Part shown: positions 27,004-35,694 of the stretch, one piece after another
How the letters are laid out: each line of letters starts with the position of its first letter
Position numbering within the stretch: position 1 is the first letter of the stretch
From: Gemmatimonadota bacterium
Lineage (GTDB): Bacteria; Gemmatimonadota; Gemmatimonadetes; Palauibacterales; Palauibacteraceae
Direction: 5' to 3'
NCBI GenBank assembly: GCA_022820995.1
Contig: JAJEEM010000004.1
Coordinates: 41,491 to 105,490 of the forward strand
Length of the DNA stretch: 64,000 nt
Translations under genes and position numbers: made by a program
The notes under the pieces: model-generated
Database searches by the model: none
What the model saw: only the letters and a program-made list of their open reading frames with translations
What the model was told of the DNA's origin: nothing

Positions 27004-28080
27004 CTAGTGTGGTGTATCAGCCGCGCCCACCCGTTTCGCGAGCCAGTCTCCAACCTCCGACGTGGTCGCGCTTCCCCCGAGGTCCGGGGTCCGCACTCCG
27101 GAAGCCAGCGCCGCATCCACGGCCGCCTCGACCGCGTCGGCCGCGTCGGCCGCCCCGTGATCCCGCAGGAGGAGCGCGGCGCTGAGCACCGCGGCCATCG
27201 GATTCGCCCGTCCCGTCCCGACGATGTCCGGCGCGCTCCCGTGCACCGGTTCGTACAATCCATGCACGCCCGGGTTCACGTTGGCGGAGGGCGCGAGTCC
27301 CGGCCCGCCGACGATCTCCGCGCCCAGGTCGGAGAGAATGTCCCCGAGCAGGTTCGACGTGACGATGACGCCGAACCGGTCGGGCACCCGGATCATCTCC
27401 ATCGCAAGCGCGTCCACATAGCGCATCTCCGACTCCACTCCCGGGTATCCGGCCGCGACCTCCGCGAACACGCGGCGCCAGAGGCCGAACATGTGCGGCA
27501 CCGCGTTCGCCTTGTCCGCGAGCGTGACGCGCAGCCCCCGGGGAGCGGCGTGTTCGAACGCTCGCCGCACGATGCGCTCGACCCCGAACCGGCTCGCGAC
27601 GGACTCCGACACCGCGACTTCATCGGGCGTGCCCGCGTGTTCGACCCGCCCGATGCCCACGTACAGGCCCTCCGTATTCTCCCGGAAGATCTCGAAGTCG
27701 ATGGGCGCCGAGTCCGCGGACCTCAGCGGCGACAACTCCGGGGCGCGCAGCCGGAGCGGCCGGCGATTGAGGAACAGGTCCAGCCGCACCCGCAGGCCGA
27801 GGAGGAGGTCGCGGGCGTGACGCCCGTCGGGCACGCGCGGATCTCCCACGGCGCCGAAGAGAATCGCGTCGAAGTCATCTCTCAGGGATGCGAAGGTCCG
27901 CTTCGACAGCGTCTCCCCGGTAGCGAGATAGTGATCCGCGCCGTGCGGAAGGTGCGTGAGTTCGATGTCGGAGAGACCCCTCGCGGCCACCGCCCGAAGC
28001 ACGCGACACGCCTCCCGGGTGACTTCGGGTCCGATCCCGTCGCCGCCGATGACGGCGATGCGCAGCGGAGCTGTCGCCAC
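27004..28080 (-). CDS. Isocitrate/isopropylmalate-family dehydrogenase
   Basis: The 358-residue enzyme belongs to the decarboxylating beta-hydroxyacid dehydrogenases. Visible are GGDGIGPEVTREA near the start, FRENTEGLYVGIGR (substrate/cofactor contact), the catalytic KANAVPHMFGLWRRVFAEV and DALAMEMIRVPDRFGVIVTSNLLGDILSDL metal-binding stretch, and the ending EPVHGSAPDIVG(T/K)G. A leuB or tartrate/isocitrate-like function is possible; the neighbours contain no leucine genes, so I do not assign leuB. The start is GTG 28080, 9 bases after the TPR gene's stop. Confidence 0.88.
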   Translation of the reverse strand: MATAPLRIAVIGGDGIGPEVTREACRVLRAVAARGLSDIELTHLPHGADHYLATGETLSKRTFASLRDDFDAILFGAVGDPRVPDGRHARDLLLGLRVRLDLFLNRRPLRLRAPELSPLRSADSAPIDFEIFRENTEGLYVGIGRVEHAGTPDEVAVSESVASRFGVERIVRRAFEHAAPRGLRVTLADKANAVPHMFGLWRRVFAEVAAGYPGVESEMRYVDALAMEMIRVPDRFGVIVTSNLLGDILSDLGAEIVGGPGLAPSANVNPGVHGLYEPVHGSAPDIVGTGRANPMAAVLSAALLLRDHGAADAADAVEAAVDAALASGVRTPDLGGSATTSEVGDWLAKRVGAADTPH

Positions 28081-28089
28081 GGGTTGCGG

Positions 28090-29187
28090 CTAACGTTCGA
28101 TCTCGAGCGCGCCGACCCGTGCCGAGTCCTCGAGGAAGGCGCGGGCCGTCTGCCAGGACACGGCGATGCCCGTCAGCGCCTGGAGCCGCATCGCCTCGTT
28201 GCGCATGAAGTCCGCCAGCGAGACGCCGGGCTCCTCGGACCCGTTGCGCATGGCCCGCACGATCCCAACCCAGTCTCCTTCGTACACCACGCCGTTCGGA
28301 GCGCGCACGCGGTGGACCTCCACGGCCGTCGCGTCCGGCGGGCGGCCGAACAGATCGAGCTGGCCCGTGCCCGGTCCGGCCGTCAGCCCGTTCGCCCGGG
28401 CTTCGACCTCGGCGAGCAGGCGTTCCTCCGGACTCGGTTCCGGCGCCAGTTCCTCCAGCGCCAGCAGGTAGGGCCTCAATTCCTCGGCGTCCGATGGCAG
28501 GTCTTCGAGTCGCCGCTTGAGGTCGACGACCCGCCACGCAACGATCGGGTCCGCCAGGTCCGTCACCGGGATCGTCGCAAGCTGCGCGAGCGCCCCCTGA
28601 AAGTCGCCGCGTTCGTAGAGCACGTTGCCGTAGAGCGCGCGGGCCTCCGCGTAACGGGGATCCAGGCGCACCGCCTCGCGGCTCCAGAACAGCGCCGCTT
28701 CGGTGTCGCCGTCCCGGTAGAACGTGAAGGCGAGATCCAGCGCGGCATCGGGGCTCTCGCGATCGGCGGCGAGGGCAAGCCGGAAGAACCGCTCCGCCCG
28801 GCGCAGGAGACCCTCGCGCAACAGGCTCCGCCCCACGCAGAGCATGAGTTCCACGTCCCGGTCGTACCCCAGTGCAATGAGGCCTTCGAAGATCTGGAAG
28901 GCCGCCGCGCGCTCCCCCAGCTTCAGCAGGACGTCTCCCAGGCCGGCCAGCGCTTCCTCGTGTTCCGGATCGATCCCGAGGACGCCGTCGAAAGCCGCGC
29001 GCGCCCAGGCATATTCCTCTCGGGCGAGACGCGTATATCCGAGCGAGACGAGGAGTTCGACCGAGTCGGGATAACGGGTGAGGGCCTCCTTCAGGAGGCC
29101 AAGCGCCTGATCGAAGTCGCCGGCCTCGTACAGCCGTTGCGCTTCGGCGTCGAACTGCTCGTAGTTCCAGGAGTCGGAGAGGTTCAA
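28090..29187 (-). CDS. TPR-repeat protein
   Basis: The 365-residue product has about six tetratricopeptide repeats (residues 10-210), such as AQRLYEAGDFDQALGLLKEALTRYPD and YAEARALYGNVLYERGDFQGALAQL. They give a superhelical protein-binding scaffold. The C-terminal third has a globular segment (VEVHRVRAPNGVVYEGDWVGIVRAMRNG). No signal peptide is visible, so it is probably cytoplasmic. The start is TTG 29187 with a GAGG about 8 bases upstream. It precedes the dehydrogenase gene by 9 bases, so the two are in one operon. Confidence 0.82.
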   Translation of the reverse strand: MNLSDSWNYEQFDAEAQRLYEAGDFDQALGLLKEALTRYPDSVELLVSLGYTRLAREEYAWARAAFDGVLGIDPEHEEALAGLGDVLLKLGERAAAFQIFEGLIALGYDRDVELMLCVGRSLLREGLLRRAERFFRLALAADRESPDAALDLAFTFYRDGDTEAALFWSREAVRLDPRYAEARALYGNVLYERGDFQGALAQLATIPVTDLADPIVAWRVVDLKRRLEDLPSDAEELRPYLLALEELAPEPSPEERLLAEVEARANGLTAGPGTGQLDLFGRPPDATAVEVHRVRAPNGVVYEGDWVGIVRAMRNGSEEPGVSLADFMRNEAMRLQALTGIAVSWQTARAFLEDSARVGALEIER

Positions 29188-29315
29188 ATCCGGGACCTCA
29201 AGTCACGAACCCTTCCGACCGTGTTCGGCGAGCCAGAGCGGAGCCTTTCGTTTGAAGGACGCGCTTCCAATTTCGGGCGCGATGCCCCTGCCAGCAAGTT
29301 CGGGCTCGGCTGCCG

Positions 29316-30674
29316 TCACGATTCGAGGGCTTCGCACAGCCTCCCCACCGTCTTCTCGTCCACGCCGAGCAGGGTGAGCCGAGTGATCCGCCGTTCGACG
29401 AGTTCCGCGACCTCCAGCCGCGCATCTCCCAGCGGAACCCGGTCTCCCGGCTCCGGGATCCGGCCCAGCGTGCCGATCACGTAACCGGCCACGGTATCGT
29501 ATTCCTCGTCTTCGTCGAGATCATCGAGGCCCAGACCCGCGAGCAGGTCGGCGAACGAGACCCCCCCATCGAGTCCGACCGACCCGTCGGGGCCGACCTC
29601 CAGCCCCGCCTCCGCCTCGTCGTGCTCGTCGTAGATTTCTCCGACGATCTCCTCGAGCAGGTCCTCCAGCGTGGCGATGCCGTCCGTCCCGCCGAACTCG
29701 TCGACGACGACGGCCATGTGCGTCTTCCGGGCGCGCATTTCCGCCAGCAGGTCGTCGACCGCCTTCGACTCGGGGACGAAGAGCGCCTCGCGCATCACGT
29801 CCCGCGCCACGAGTCCCGTCGGACGCTCCGCGAGGACTTCCGCGAGCAGATCCTTCACGACGATGATGCCGACGATGTCATCCAGCGAATCGTCCGTGAC
29901 GGGGAGACGCGAATGTCCCGACTCCGCGGCGACCTCCAGGATGACCTTGGCCGGATCCCCTGCGGCGACGGCGACGATGTCCGGCCGCGGCGTCATCACT
30001 TCCCGGACGACGGTATGCGTGAGATCGAACACGCCTTCGATCATCGCCTGTTCGTCCTTCTCCACCATTCCTTCGCGCAGACTCTGCCGGACGAGCACCT
30101 CGATCTCGTCCGGACTGTGGGCATGTTCGACGCCGTGCGTGTCGCCCACGGGGGCGCGGATCATCCGCAGGAACAGCCGGGCCGAGCCATCGAGCAGCCA
30201 GATCGCCGGCGTCGCGATGCGGTTGAAGGCGAGGAGGGGGCCGGCGAGGTAGCGACTCACCGCCTCCGGACGCAGGAGCGCGACCGTCTTCGGCGCGAGT
30301 TCGCCGAGTACGATGTGAAGGTAGGTGATGAGGATGAAGGCGACGACGAGGGCCGTCGTGTGGAGAGCCACCGGCCCCGCGGCGAAGCCCAGCGCGCCGA
30401 AGAGAGGCTCGATCGAGCGCGCGAGCGCCGGCTCGCCGATCCAGCCCAGGCCGAGCGACGCGAGCGTGATCCCGAGCTGAGTCCCCGAGATGGCGCGGTC
30501 GAGATTGTCCTGCGCCCGGCGGACGACGCGGGCCAGGCGATCGCCGGCATCGGCCAGTTCGTCGATGCGGGTGCGGCGCGCGCTGACGAGCGCAAACTCC
30601 GCCGCAACGAAGAAGGCGTTCGCAGCTACGAGCGCGAGGACCGCGCCGAGCCTCAGAGCGAGTCCGAGGTCCAT
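29316..30674 (-). CDS. CNNM/CorC-type (HlyC) transporter or efflux protein
   Basis: The 452-residue protein has an N-terminal DUF21 membrane domain with four helices (about 1-190), two CBS domains (about 210-335, e.g. VMTPRPDIVAVAAG and DVMREALFVPESKAVDDLL) and a CorC/HlyC C-terminal domain (about 355-440). The signature DEFGGTDGIATLEDLLEEIVGEI is very clear. Such proteins are linked to Mg/Co handling; the hemolysin name is historical. ATG 30674 is the start. A 128-base gap separates it from the TPR gene downstream, and the miniature element lies 104 bases before the start. Confidence 0.9.
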   Translation of the reverse strand: MDLGLALRLGAVLALVAANAFFVAAEFALVSARRTRIDELADAGDRLARVVRRAQDNLDRAISGTQLGITLASLGLGWIGEPALARSIEPLFGALGFAAGPVALHTTALVVAFILITYLHIVLGELAPKTVALLRPEAVSRYLAGPLLAFNRIATPAIWLLDGSARLFLRMIRAPVGDTHGVEHAHSPDEIEVLVRQSLREGMVEKDEQAMIEGVFDLTHTVVREVMTPRPDIVAVAAGDPAKVILEVAAESGHSRLPVTDDSLDDIVGIIVVKDLLAEVLAERPTGLVARDVMREALFVPESKAVDDLLAEMRARKTHMAVVVDEFGGTDGIATLEDLLEEIVGEIYDEHDEAEAGLEVGPDGSVGLDGGVSFADLLAGLGLDDLDEDEEYDTVAGYVIGTLGRIPEPGDRVPLGDARLEVAELVERRITRLTLLGVDEKTVGRLCEALES

Positions 30675-30778
30675 TCAGCGGTCCGACCAGCAGATGGTGT
30701 GGCTCCCGGTCTGTCCGGGGGCGGGGGTTCGTTCAGGCTACGTTACCTCGTTACCTCGCCGGTGGTCCTGGATCGGGC

Positions 30779-30954
30779 TAACAGTCCGTGGCAAAACCCT
30801 GCGTCAGCGCCGAGAGTGGCGAGGCGTTCGCCTGACAAGGCGCGACGAGGGAGCATAGCCGTTGCTATGTGACCGAGGAGCAACGCAGAGCGCAGCGATT
30901 CAGGCGAAATGCATCGCCGCTCGAACGCAGCAGGGCTCTTGCCACGGACTGTTA
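30779..30954. mobile_element. Mariner/IS630-like miniature inverted-repeat element (176 bp)
   Basis: The element begins TAACAGTCCGTGGCAA at 30779 and ends with the reverse complement at 30939-30954. The inverted ends extend to about 24-25 bases with one gap and one mismatch (right arm 30930-30954). Both ends carry TA, as expected from a TA target duplication by Tc1/mariner-IS630 transposases. No transposase is encoded, so it would need a helper. Internal perfect palindromes are CATAGC-CGTT-GCTATG (30854-30869) and AGGCG-TT-CGCCT (30822-30833). It sits between the CNNM gene and a small gene, whose stop codon lies in the element's right end. Confidence 0.65.
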
Positions 30955-31200
30955 AACCGGGGCTTCCTGCTTTGACTGCCGAGCCGCGCCCCCGTGCGGG
31001 ATCGCCGGGGCACAGTACCGCTCGCCGATGGTGCGCAGCACGGACAGCTCGGCCGGCGTCAACTCCGGATACCGCTCTCCGAGGTACTGAATCGTATCGT
31101 CGAACCACTCTTGCCGCTGCTCCTCTTCCGCGTCGAGCACGCCACAGCGGCGGATGTGGCTGAACAACTCGTCGCGGGCCCTGTCACTTGAATTCGGCAC
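30952..31200 (-). CDS. Small acidic hypothetical protein, 82 aa
   Basis: I do not recognise the family. The product is helical (RARDELFSHIRRCGVLDAEEEQRQEWFDDTIQYLGERYPELTPAELSVLRTIGERYCAPAIPHGG) and looks like a small folded domain. The start chosen is GTG 31200, with AAAGGA about 6 bases upstream; TTG 31218 with AGGAGG is an alternative. The stop codon TAA is made by the terminal TTA of the miniature element (30952-30954), so the last residues (QEAPV) may be the remaining part of a longer original protein. Confidence 0.55.
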   Translation of the reverse strand: MPNSSDRARDELFSHIRRCGVLDAEEEQRQEWFDDTIQYLGERYPELTPAELSVLRTIGERYCAPAIPHGGAARQSKQEAPV

Positions 31201-31335
31201 ATGATTTCCTTTGCTCAAGGCACCTCCTGCTGGTCGTCGTCGCTTTGCGGGCTTCAAGACTAACCTAGGATGCACCAGGAAAAAACGGGAGTGCCCTGCC
31301 GTCGCGCGCCCGCTCGACCCGCGGCGTTCCGGACG

Positions 31336-32175
31336 TCAGCGACCCGCCTCCGCCTCGTTCCGTTCGAAATCGCGCAGGTACATGTCAACCCCGCCTATCT
31401 TCATGCGACTCCTGATTTGCACGATGAGGCGACGGTCATCGTCCGAGATGAAGACCTCGGCCCGTCCTTCCTCTCCGAACAGCCCATCGGTCTGGATGGT
31501 CGGACGCAGGACTATCGTGTCGAACGTCCCCGCCGGCACACGCACGCGCTCGCGGCGCAGAACCTCGACGACGACGGGATTGCCGTCCTCCTCGAAGTAA
31601 CGGTCGAACTCGTAGGTCCGGCCGACCTCCAGGGGGAGAGTCCGGATCAGGTAGAGGTAGGAGATCTCGTCGAGGGCGCCCGGGGGCATGGGAAGGTCCC
31701 GCTGCCGGCGGTGCGGAAGATAGGCCTCGGCCTCCTCGTTCCAGTCCTGCCTCGTGGCGGCGAGGGCCTCGTGATCCAGCTCCCAGCGGCGCTGCCTCCG
31801 GTACCCTCCCTGCCGGAGGTTCTCTTCGAAGCGAAGCGACCGGTAGGGATCGGGGGCAAGCCAGCTCACCGTGCGGTCGTCCATCCGGTAGAAGGGAATG
31901 CTCCCCTTCATCTCCATCGAGAGCCGGTACGCCGGCGTGCCGCGGATCGTATCCTGTGCCTCGACCCGGAGGTGCATGCGCCCGAAGTTCACGGGCCCGA
32001 ACAGCACGGCGTACTCGGAGGTCTCCCCGATCTCGAACGGCCAGCTCTCCGAGAAGGCGTCATCGGCCACTTCGCCCGGGTTGCCCTGCCCCGCGAGGTC
32101 GGGCGTACCCGAGATCGAAGGGGCCAGGAGCGCCAGGCACGCCACGGCGCCGCGGCGCAGGTGCCGTCTCCGCAT
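31336..32175 (-). CDS. DUF3108-like exported protein
   Basis: The 279-residue product has a signal peptide (MRRRHLRRGAVACLALLAPS) and a beta-rich body. Its segments are FEIGETSEYAVLFGPVNFGRMHLRVE, YRLSMEMKGSIPFYRMDDRTVSWL, TYEFDRYFEEDGNPVVVEVLRRERVRVPAGTFDTIVLRPTIQTDGLFGE and ISDDDRRLIVQIRSRMKIGGVDMYLRDF. This is the pattern of the DUF3108 family: periplasmic, LolA-like fold, function not known. It ends the envelope operon, starting 1 base after the GT2 stop (TGA-c-ATG). Confidence 0.78.
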   Translation of the reverse strand: MRRRHLRRGAVACLALLAPSISGTPDLAGQGNPGEVADDAFSESWPFEIGETSEYAVLFGPVNFGRMHLRVEAQDTIRGTPAYRLSMEMKGSIPFYRMDDRTVSWLAPDPYRSLRFEENLRQGGYRRQRRWELDHEALAATRQDWNEEAEAYLPHRRQRDLPMPPGALDEISYLYLIRTLPLEVGRTYEFDRYFEEDGNPVVVEVLRRERVRVPAGTFDTIVLRPTIQTDGLFGEEGRAEVFISDDDRRLIVQIRSRMKIGGVDMYLRDFERNEAEAGR

Positions 32176-32176
32176 G

Positions 32177-32926
32177 TCAGGCCGCCTCGGCGATCTGCCG
32201 GCCGATGTCGCGCAGGGCGCGGTCCCGGCCGGCGGCGAACAGCTGCCGGAGTTGCTCGCCGGCCCGGAAGCGGGCGTCACGGTATCGGCGAAGGGGGTGC
32301 GGGTCATGCGGAATCTCCTCGAATCTTCGTACGAACGGCCACACCTGCAGGAGCAGCGCGGCGTTGGCAGCCCAGCCCTCGTACGGCAACAGCGGCCCCT
32401 CGCCGGCGGCGACAGCGCGTTCCAGAGCGAACAACCTATATAACCGAAGGGAAGCATAAGGGTCCGTCACGGCTGGAGCCGACAGCAGGTGACGGGCGCA
32501 GAGCCGGCCGCCGGCCCGGGTCAGACGCCGGGTGAACGGTTCCGCATCGCCGCGCGCGACCGTGACGAGATCGGCGCCGCCCTCGAAGCGGCGGAGCATC
32601 TCCGGCAGACGCTCGGGCGGATCGGAGAAATCGCCCTGCATGGAGACGAAGGCGTCGCGGCGCGGATAGCCCGAGCGGCGAAGCGTCGCCCGGATCAACC
32701 GGTCGAGGCTCGCGGCGTAGCCCCGACGCTCCTCGTTGCGGAGGACGGTCAGCGGGAGCACCCGCGGATACCGCTCGAGCGCCTCGTCCGTCCCGTCATC
32801 CGACGCGTCGTCGCAGACGAGCACGTGAAACTGCCGCCGCTCGCCGTAGAGCAGTTCGCGGATGCGCCACAGGAGCGGACCGATGGTCTCGCGCTCGTTG
32901 TGAACGGGAATCCCGATGTGAATCAC
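32177..32926 (-). CDS. Family 2 glycosyltransferase
   Basis: The 249-residue product has the GT-A fold start VIHIGIPVHNERETIGPLLWRI, the nucleotide-binding CDDASDDGTDEAL and the metal site region MQGDFSDPPERLPEML (Asp-x-Asp-like). A downstream GRLCARHLL segment could contact the acceptor. The sugar and acceptor are not known; in this operon the target is likely lipid A, core or a related envelope glycolipid. The start is GTG 32926, overlapping the acyltransferase stop as GTGA. The same frame is open further upstream, but that part is not GT2-like. Confidence 0.82.
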   Translation of the reverse strand: MIHIGIPVHNERETIGPLLWRIRELLYGERRQFHVLVCDDASDDGTDEALERYPRVLPLTVLRNEERRGYAASLDRLIRATLRRSGYPRRDAFVSMQGDFSDPPERLPEMLRRFEGGADLVTVARGDAEPFTRRLTRAGGRLCARHLLSAPAVTDPYASLRLYRLFALERAVAAGEGPLLPYEGWAANAALLLQVWPFVRRFEEIPHDPHPLRRYRDARFRAGEQLRQLFAAGRDRALRDIGRQIAEAA

Positions 32927-33858
32927 GCGCCCTCTCCGTGTTGCGCCACCCGCTTCCAGCGCCGGTGGAACCAGAAATACTGCTCCGGCCGCTGCCCGAT
33001 CTCCCTCTCCAACACCCGAACCCATCCCTTCGTGGCCTCGACCGGATCCACTCCGGCGCCGGATCGGCCGCCGTCGATCTCTTCATGGACGATCCTGTAC
33101 CCCGATGGGTCTCGAACCAGGGCCGCGAAGAAGAGAGGGACATCGGCCGCGCGACACAAACGGGCCGGGGCGAGCGACGTCCAGGCGGGGCGGCCGAGGA
33201 AGTCGATCGGGGCGCTGCCCAGCCGGGTGTGCTGATCGGCCACGAGGGCCAGGATCCGGCCCGAGCGCAGCGCGTCGAGCGCCGGCCGCGCCGCCCCATC
33301 GCGGTCGAGCACATCCAGCCCCAGCCGCGCGCGCAGGTCGCACAGCCGACGGCCGAAGGCGCCTCGCTGCCGCTGCACGACCGTCGTCACGCGCACTCCG
33401 AGCGCTCGCACTGCGGCGGCGCCGAGTTCCCAGTTTCCGAGGTGCCCGGTGACGACCACGGCGCCGCCCCGTTCCGCGATCGCCGCGTGCAGACGCGGGC
33501 CCAGCCCGGCCTCGTCGACAACGCGAGACAGCGCTCGCTCGATCCGGGACGAACCGCCCATGAGGAGCGCGGCCTCCCGGCCGAAGTGACCGTAGCAGGC
33601 GCGAGCGGTGTCGCACACCCAGCGCGGTGTCGCGGCCGGGAAGCTCGCCGCGAGCTGAGAGTCGACGACGGCGCGGCGCACGCGGAGAGCGTCGCGGCAC
33701 AACGTCCCGAGCGCCCATCCGGCTGCGAGGGCCAGCGGTTCCGGCGCGGCGCGCAATCCGAGATGCAGGCCGGCGATTCCGCCGTCAACGAGCGCGTCCG
33801 CGATCGGTCGGCCGCCGCCCGGGCCACGCCGGCCCTCCCGGCCCGCCCGGCCGGTCAC
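32923..33858 (-). CDS. LpxL-like lipid A acyltransferase (LPLAT family)
   Basis: The 311-residue product has the catalytic H-x4-E motif in HLGNWE (His139, Glu144). The rest matches the late-acyltransferase pattern: ACYGHFGREAALLM, the binding segment VADQHTRLGSAPIDFLGRPA and PEQYFWFHRRWKR at the C-terminus. Such enzymes add a secondary acyl chain to lipid A at the inner membrane. The start is GTG 33858, overlapping the ABC-transporter stop (GTGA). Neighbours (ABC exporter, glycosyltransferases) agree. Confidence 0.85.
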   Translation of the reverse strand: MTGRAGREGRRGPGGGRPIADALVDGGIAGLHLGLRAAPEPLALAAGWALGTLCRDALRVRRAVVDSQLAASFPAATPRWVCDTARACYGHFGREAALLMGGSSRIERALSRVVDEAGLGPRLHAAIAERGGAVVVTGHLGNWELGAAAVRALGVRVTTVVQRQRGAFGRRLCDLRARLGLDVLDRDGAARPALDALRSGRILALVADQHTRLGSAPIDFLGRPAWTSLAPARLCRAADVPLFFAALVRDPSGYRIVHEEIDGGRSGAGVDPVEATKGWVRVLEREIGQRPEQYFWFHRRWKRVAQHGEGA

Positions 33859-35690
33859 GGTTGCGAGATGCGTTCGAGCTGGTGGCCGAAGAGCCGGCGG
33901 TACGGCCCGCCGCGAGAGACGAGCGCGTCGTGCCGGCCGGCGTCCACAAGCCGCCCGCGCTCGAGGACGAAGATCCGGTCGGCCTCGCGCACCGTCGAGA
34001 GCCGGTGGGCGACCACGATCACCGTGCGGCCGCGAAAACCTTCCGCCGCCGTCCGGAGCGCCGTCTCCGCTTCGGCATCGACCGCCGACGTGGCTTCGTC
34101 CAGGATGAGGATGGGCGGATCGCGGAAGATGGCCCGAGCGATCCCGATGCGCTGGCGCTGGCCCGTCGACAGGCGCACCCCGCGGTCGCCGAGTACGGTG
34201 CCGTAGCCATCGGGCAGCCCCGCGATGAAGCCGTGCGCTCCGGCCGTCCGCGCCGCCGCCTCGACCGCCGCCGGATCCGGCGTGTCCGCCCCGTAGGCAA
34301 TGTTCGCCGCCGCCGTGTCGTGGAAGAGCACCGGCTCCTGCCCCACGAGACCGATGCGCCGGCGGAGCGAGTCGACCGAGAACTCCCGGATGTCCGTCCC
34401 ATCGATCGTGACCCGTCCCGTCTGCGGGTCCGCAAACCTGGGCAGGAGGTCGACGAGCGTGGACTTCCCGCTCCCCGACGCCCCGACGATGGCGACGACG
34501 GATCCGCGCGGGATGACGACGTCGATGTCTCGCAGCGCGGCCCGGCCCCGCTCGTAGGCGAAACCGACGCCCTCGTAGCGGATCTCCCGTTCGGGACCCG
34601 TCGCGGTCCGCGACCCACCGGCCGGTTCCGGATCCTGGTCGAGGATCTCGAAGAAGCGGTCCGCCGCGGCGAGCCCCTGCGCGGCGATGGCCGGATACTG
34701 CGCGAACCCCTTCACGGGCGTGATGGCGCGCAGCGCGATGGTCACGAAGGCGACGAACTGCTCGGGCGCGATCGATCCGCCGCTCCCCACGAACGACGCT
34801 CCGATCCAGACGAGGCCGAGCGCCACGACGGACGCGAGCACCTCGGAGAGGGGCGAGGCGAGGTGCCGTGTCGTCGCGGCGGCAATCCGCTTGCGGCTGA
34901 ACGCGTCCGAACGGCGGCGGAAGCGCTCCTTCTCGAAATCCTCGGCGACCCTCGACTTCACGAGCCGCACCGCGCCCAGCGATTCCTGCAACGCCGCGAC
35001 GAGTTCACCGTGGTCGTCCCAGGTGCGGCGGAACCTCTCGCGCAGCCGTCCGAGCAGCGGCCGCAGACCGAGCCAGACGAAGGGCACCAGGACGACGGCG
35101 ATCAGCGCCAGCCTCCACGAGAGAGCGAACAGCGCCGCGGCGTAGGCCGCGAGGGTCGCCGCCTGGCGCACGGCCTGCGCGAGCGCATCCGTGACGACGG
35201 GCTTCGCCTCCCCGGCGTCCGAGATCACGCGCGCGATCAACTGCCCCGCCTTTCCGCGCTCGAAGAAGGCGAGCGGCAGGTGCTGCAGGTGCGCGTGCAC
35301 GGCGTTGCGGACGTCGCGGACGAGAAACTCCTGCGTGCGGATCGAGAGCGCCCGCCCCCCCACGATGCAGAGGTTCTTGAGGAGGAGGGCGGCCAGCACG
35401 AGCACGCACACGGCCCGCAGCCCGTCCAGACCGGCGTCCGGGCCGAGCCACCCCCCCGCGATCCCGTCGATGAAGCGCTCCGCCGCGTTCCGTCCGCCGC
35501 CGGGCAGGGGAGGCCCCATGCCGAAGAGCGAGCGGAGGAACGGGATGAGCAGGAGGAGGCTGAACGCCTCGAGTCCGGCCGCGAGAACGCCGAGCGCCAG
35601 GCTCGCGAGGAAGGTCCACCGATAGGGATGCAGGAACCGGAGCAGCCGCCGGTACGAGGAGGCGCCCTCGCCGCTCCGGCCCGGGCTCAT
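33855..35690 (-). CDS. MsbA-like ABC transporter (fused permease and ATPase)
   Basis: The 611-residue half-transporter has six N-terminal helices (about 20-340) and an ATPase domain with Walker A GASGSGKST, Walker B LILDEATSAVD and the H-loop VVAHRLST. The ABC signature is LSTGQ in place of LSGGQ. It would act as a homodimer and export lipid A-core or a related glycolipid. Subfamily evidence is positional: it lies between a PorX-like regulator and an LpxL-like acyltransferase. ATG 35690 starts 4 bases after the PorX-like stop. Confidence 0.9.
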   Translation of the reverse strand: MSPGRSGEGASSYRRLLRFLHPYRWTFLASLALGVLAAGLEAFSLLLLIPFLRSLFGMGPPLPGGGRNAAERFIDGIAGGWLGPDAGLDGLRAVCVLVLAALLLKNLCIVGGRALSIRTQEFLVRDVRNAVHAHLQHLPLAFFERGKAGQLIARVISDAGEAKPVVTDALAQAVRQAATLAAYAAALFALSWRLALIAVVLVPFVWLGLRPLLGRLRERFRRTWDDHGELVAALQESLGAVRLVKSRVAEDFEKERFRRRSDAFSRKRIAAATTRHLASPLSEVLASVVALGLVWIGASFVGSGGSIAPEQFVAFVTIALRAITPVKGFAQYPAIAAQGLAAADRFFEILDQDPEPAGGSRTATGPEREIRYEGVGFAYERGRAALRDIDVVIPRGSVVAIVGASGSGKSTLVDLLPRFADPQTGRVTIDGTDIREFSVDSLRRRIGLVGQEPVLFHDTAAANIAYGADTPDPAAVEAAARTAGAHGFIAGLPDGYGTVLGDRGVRLSTGQRQRIGIARAIFRDPPILILDEATSAVDAEAETALRTAAEGFRGRTVIVVAHRLSTVREADRIFVLERGRLVDAGRHDALVSRGGPYRRLFGHQLERISQP

Positions 35691-35694
35691 CGAG

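Noticed and set aside
29188..29315. Small reading frame in the gap between the TPR and CNNM genes
   Set aside because: No ribosome-binding site or codon bias and Arg/Ser/Gly-rich composition; overlaps the CNNM gene in the shadow frame.
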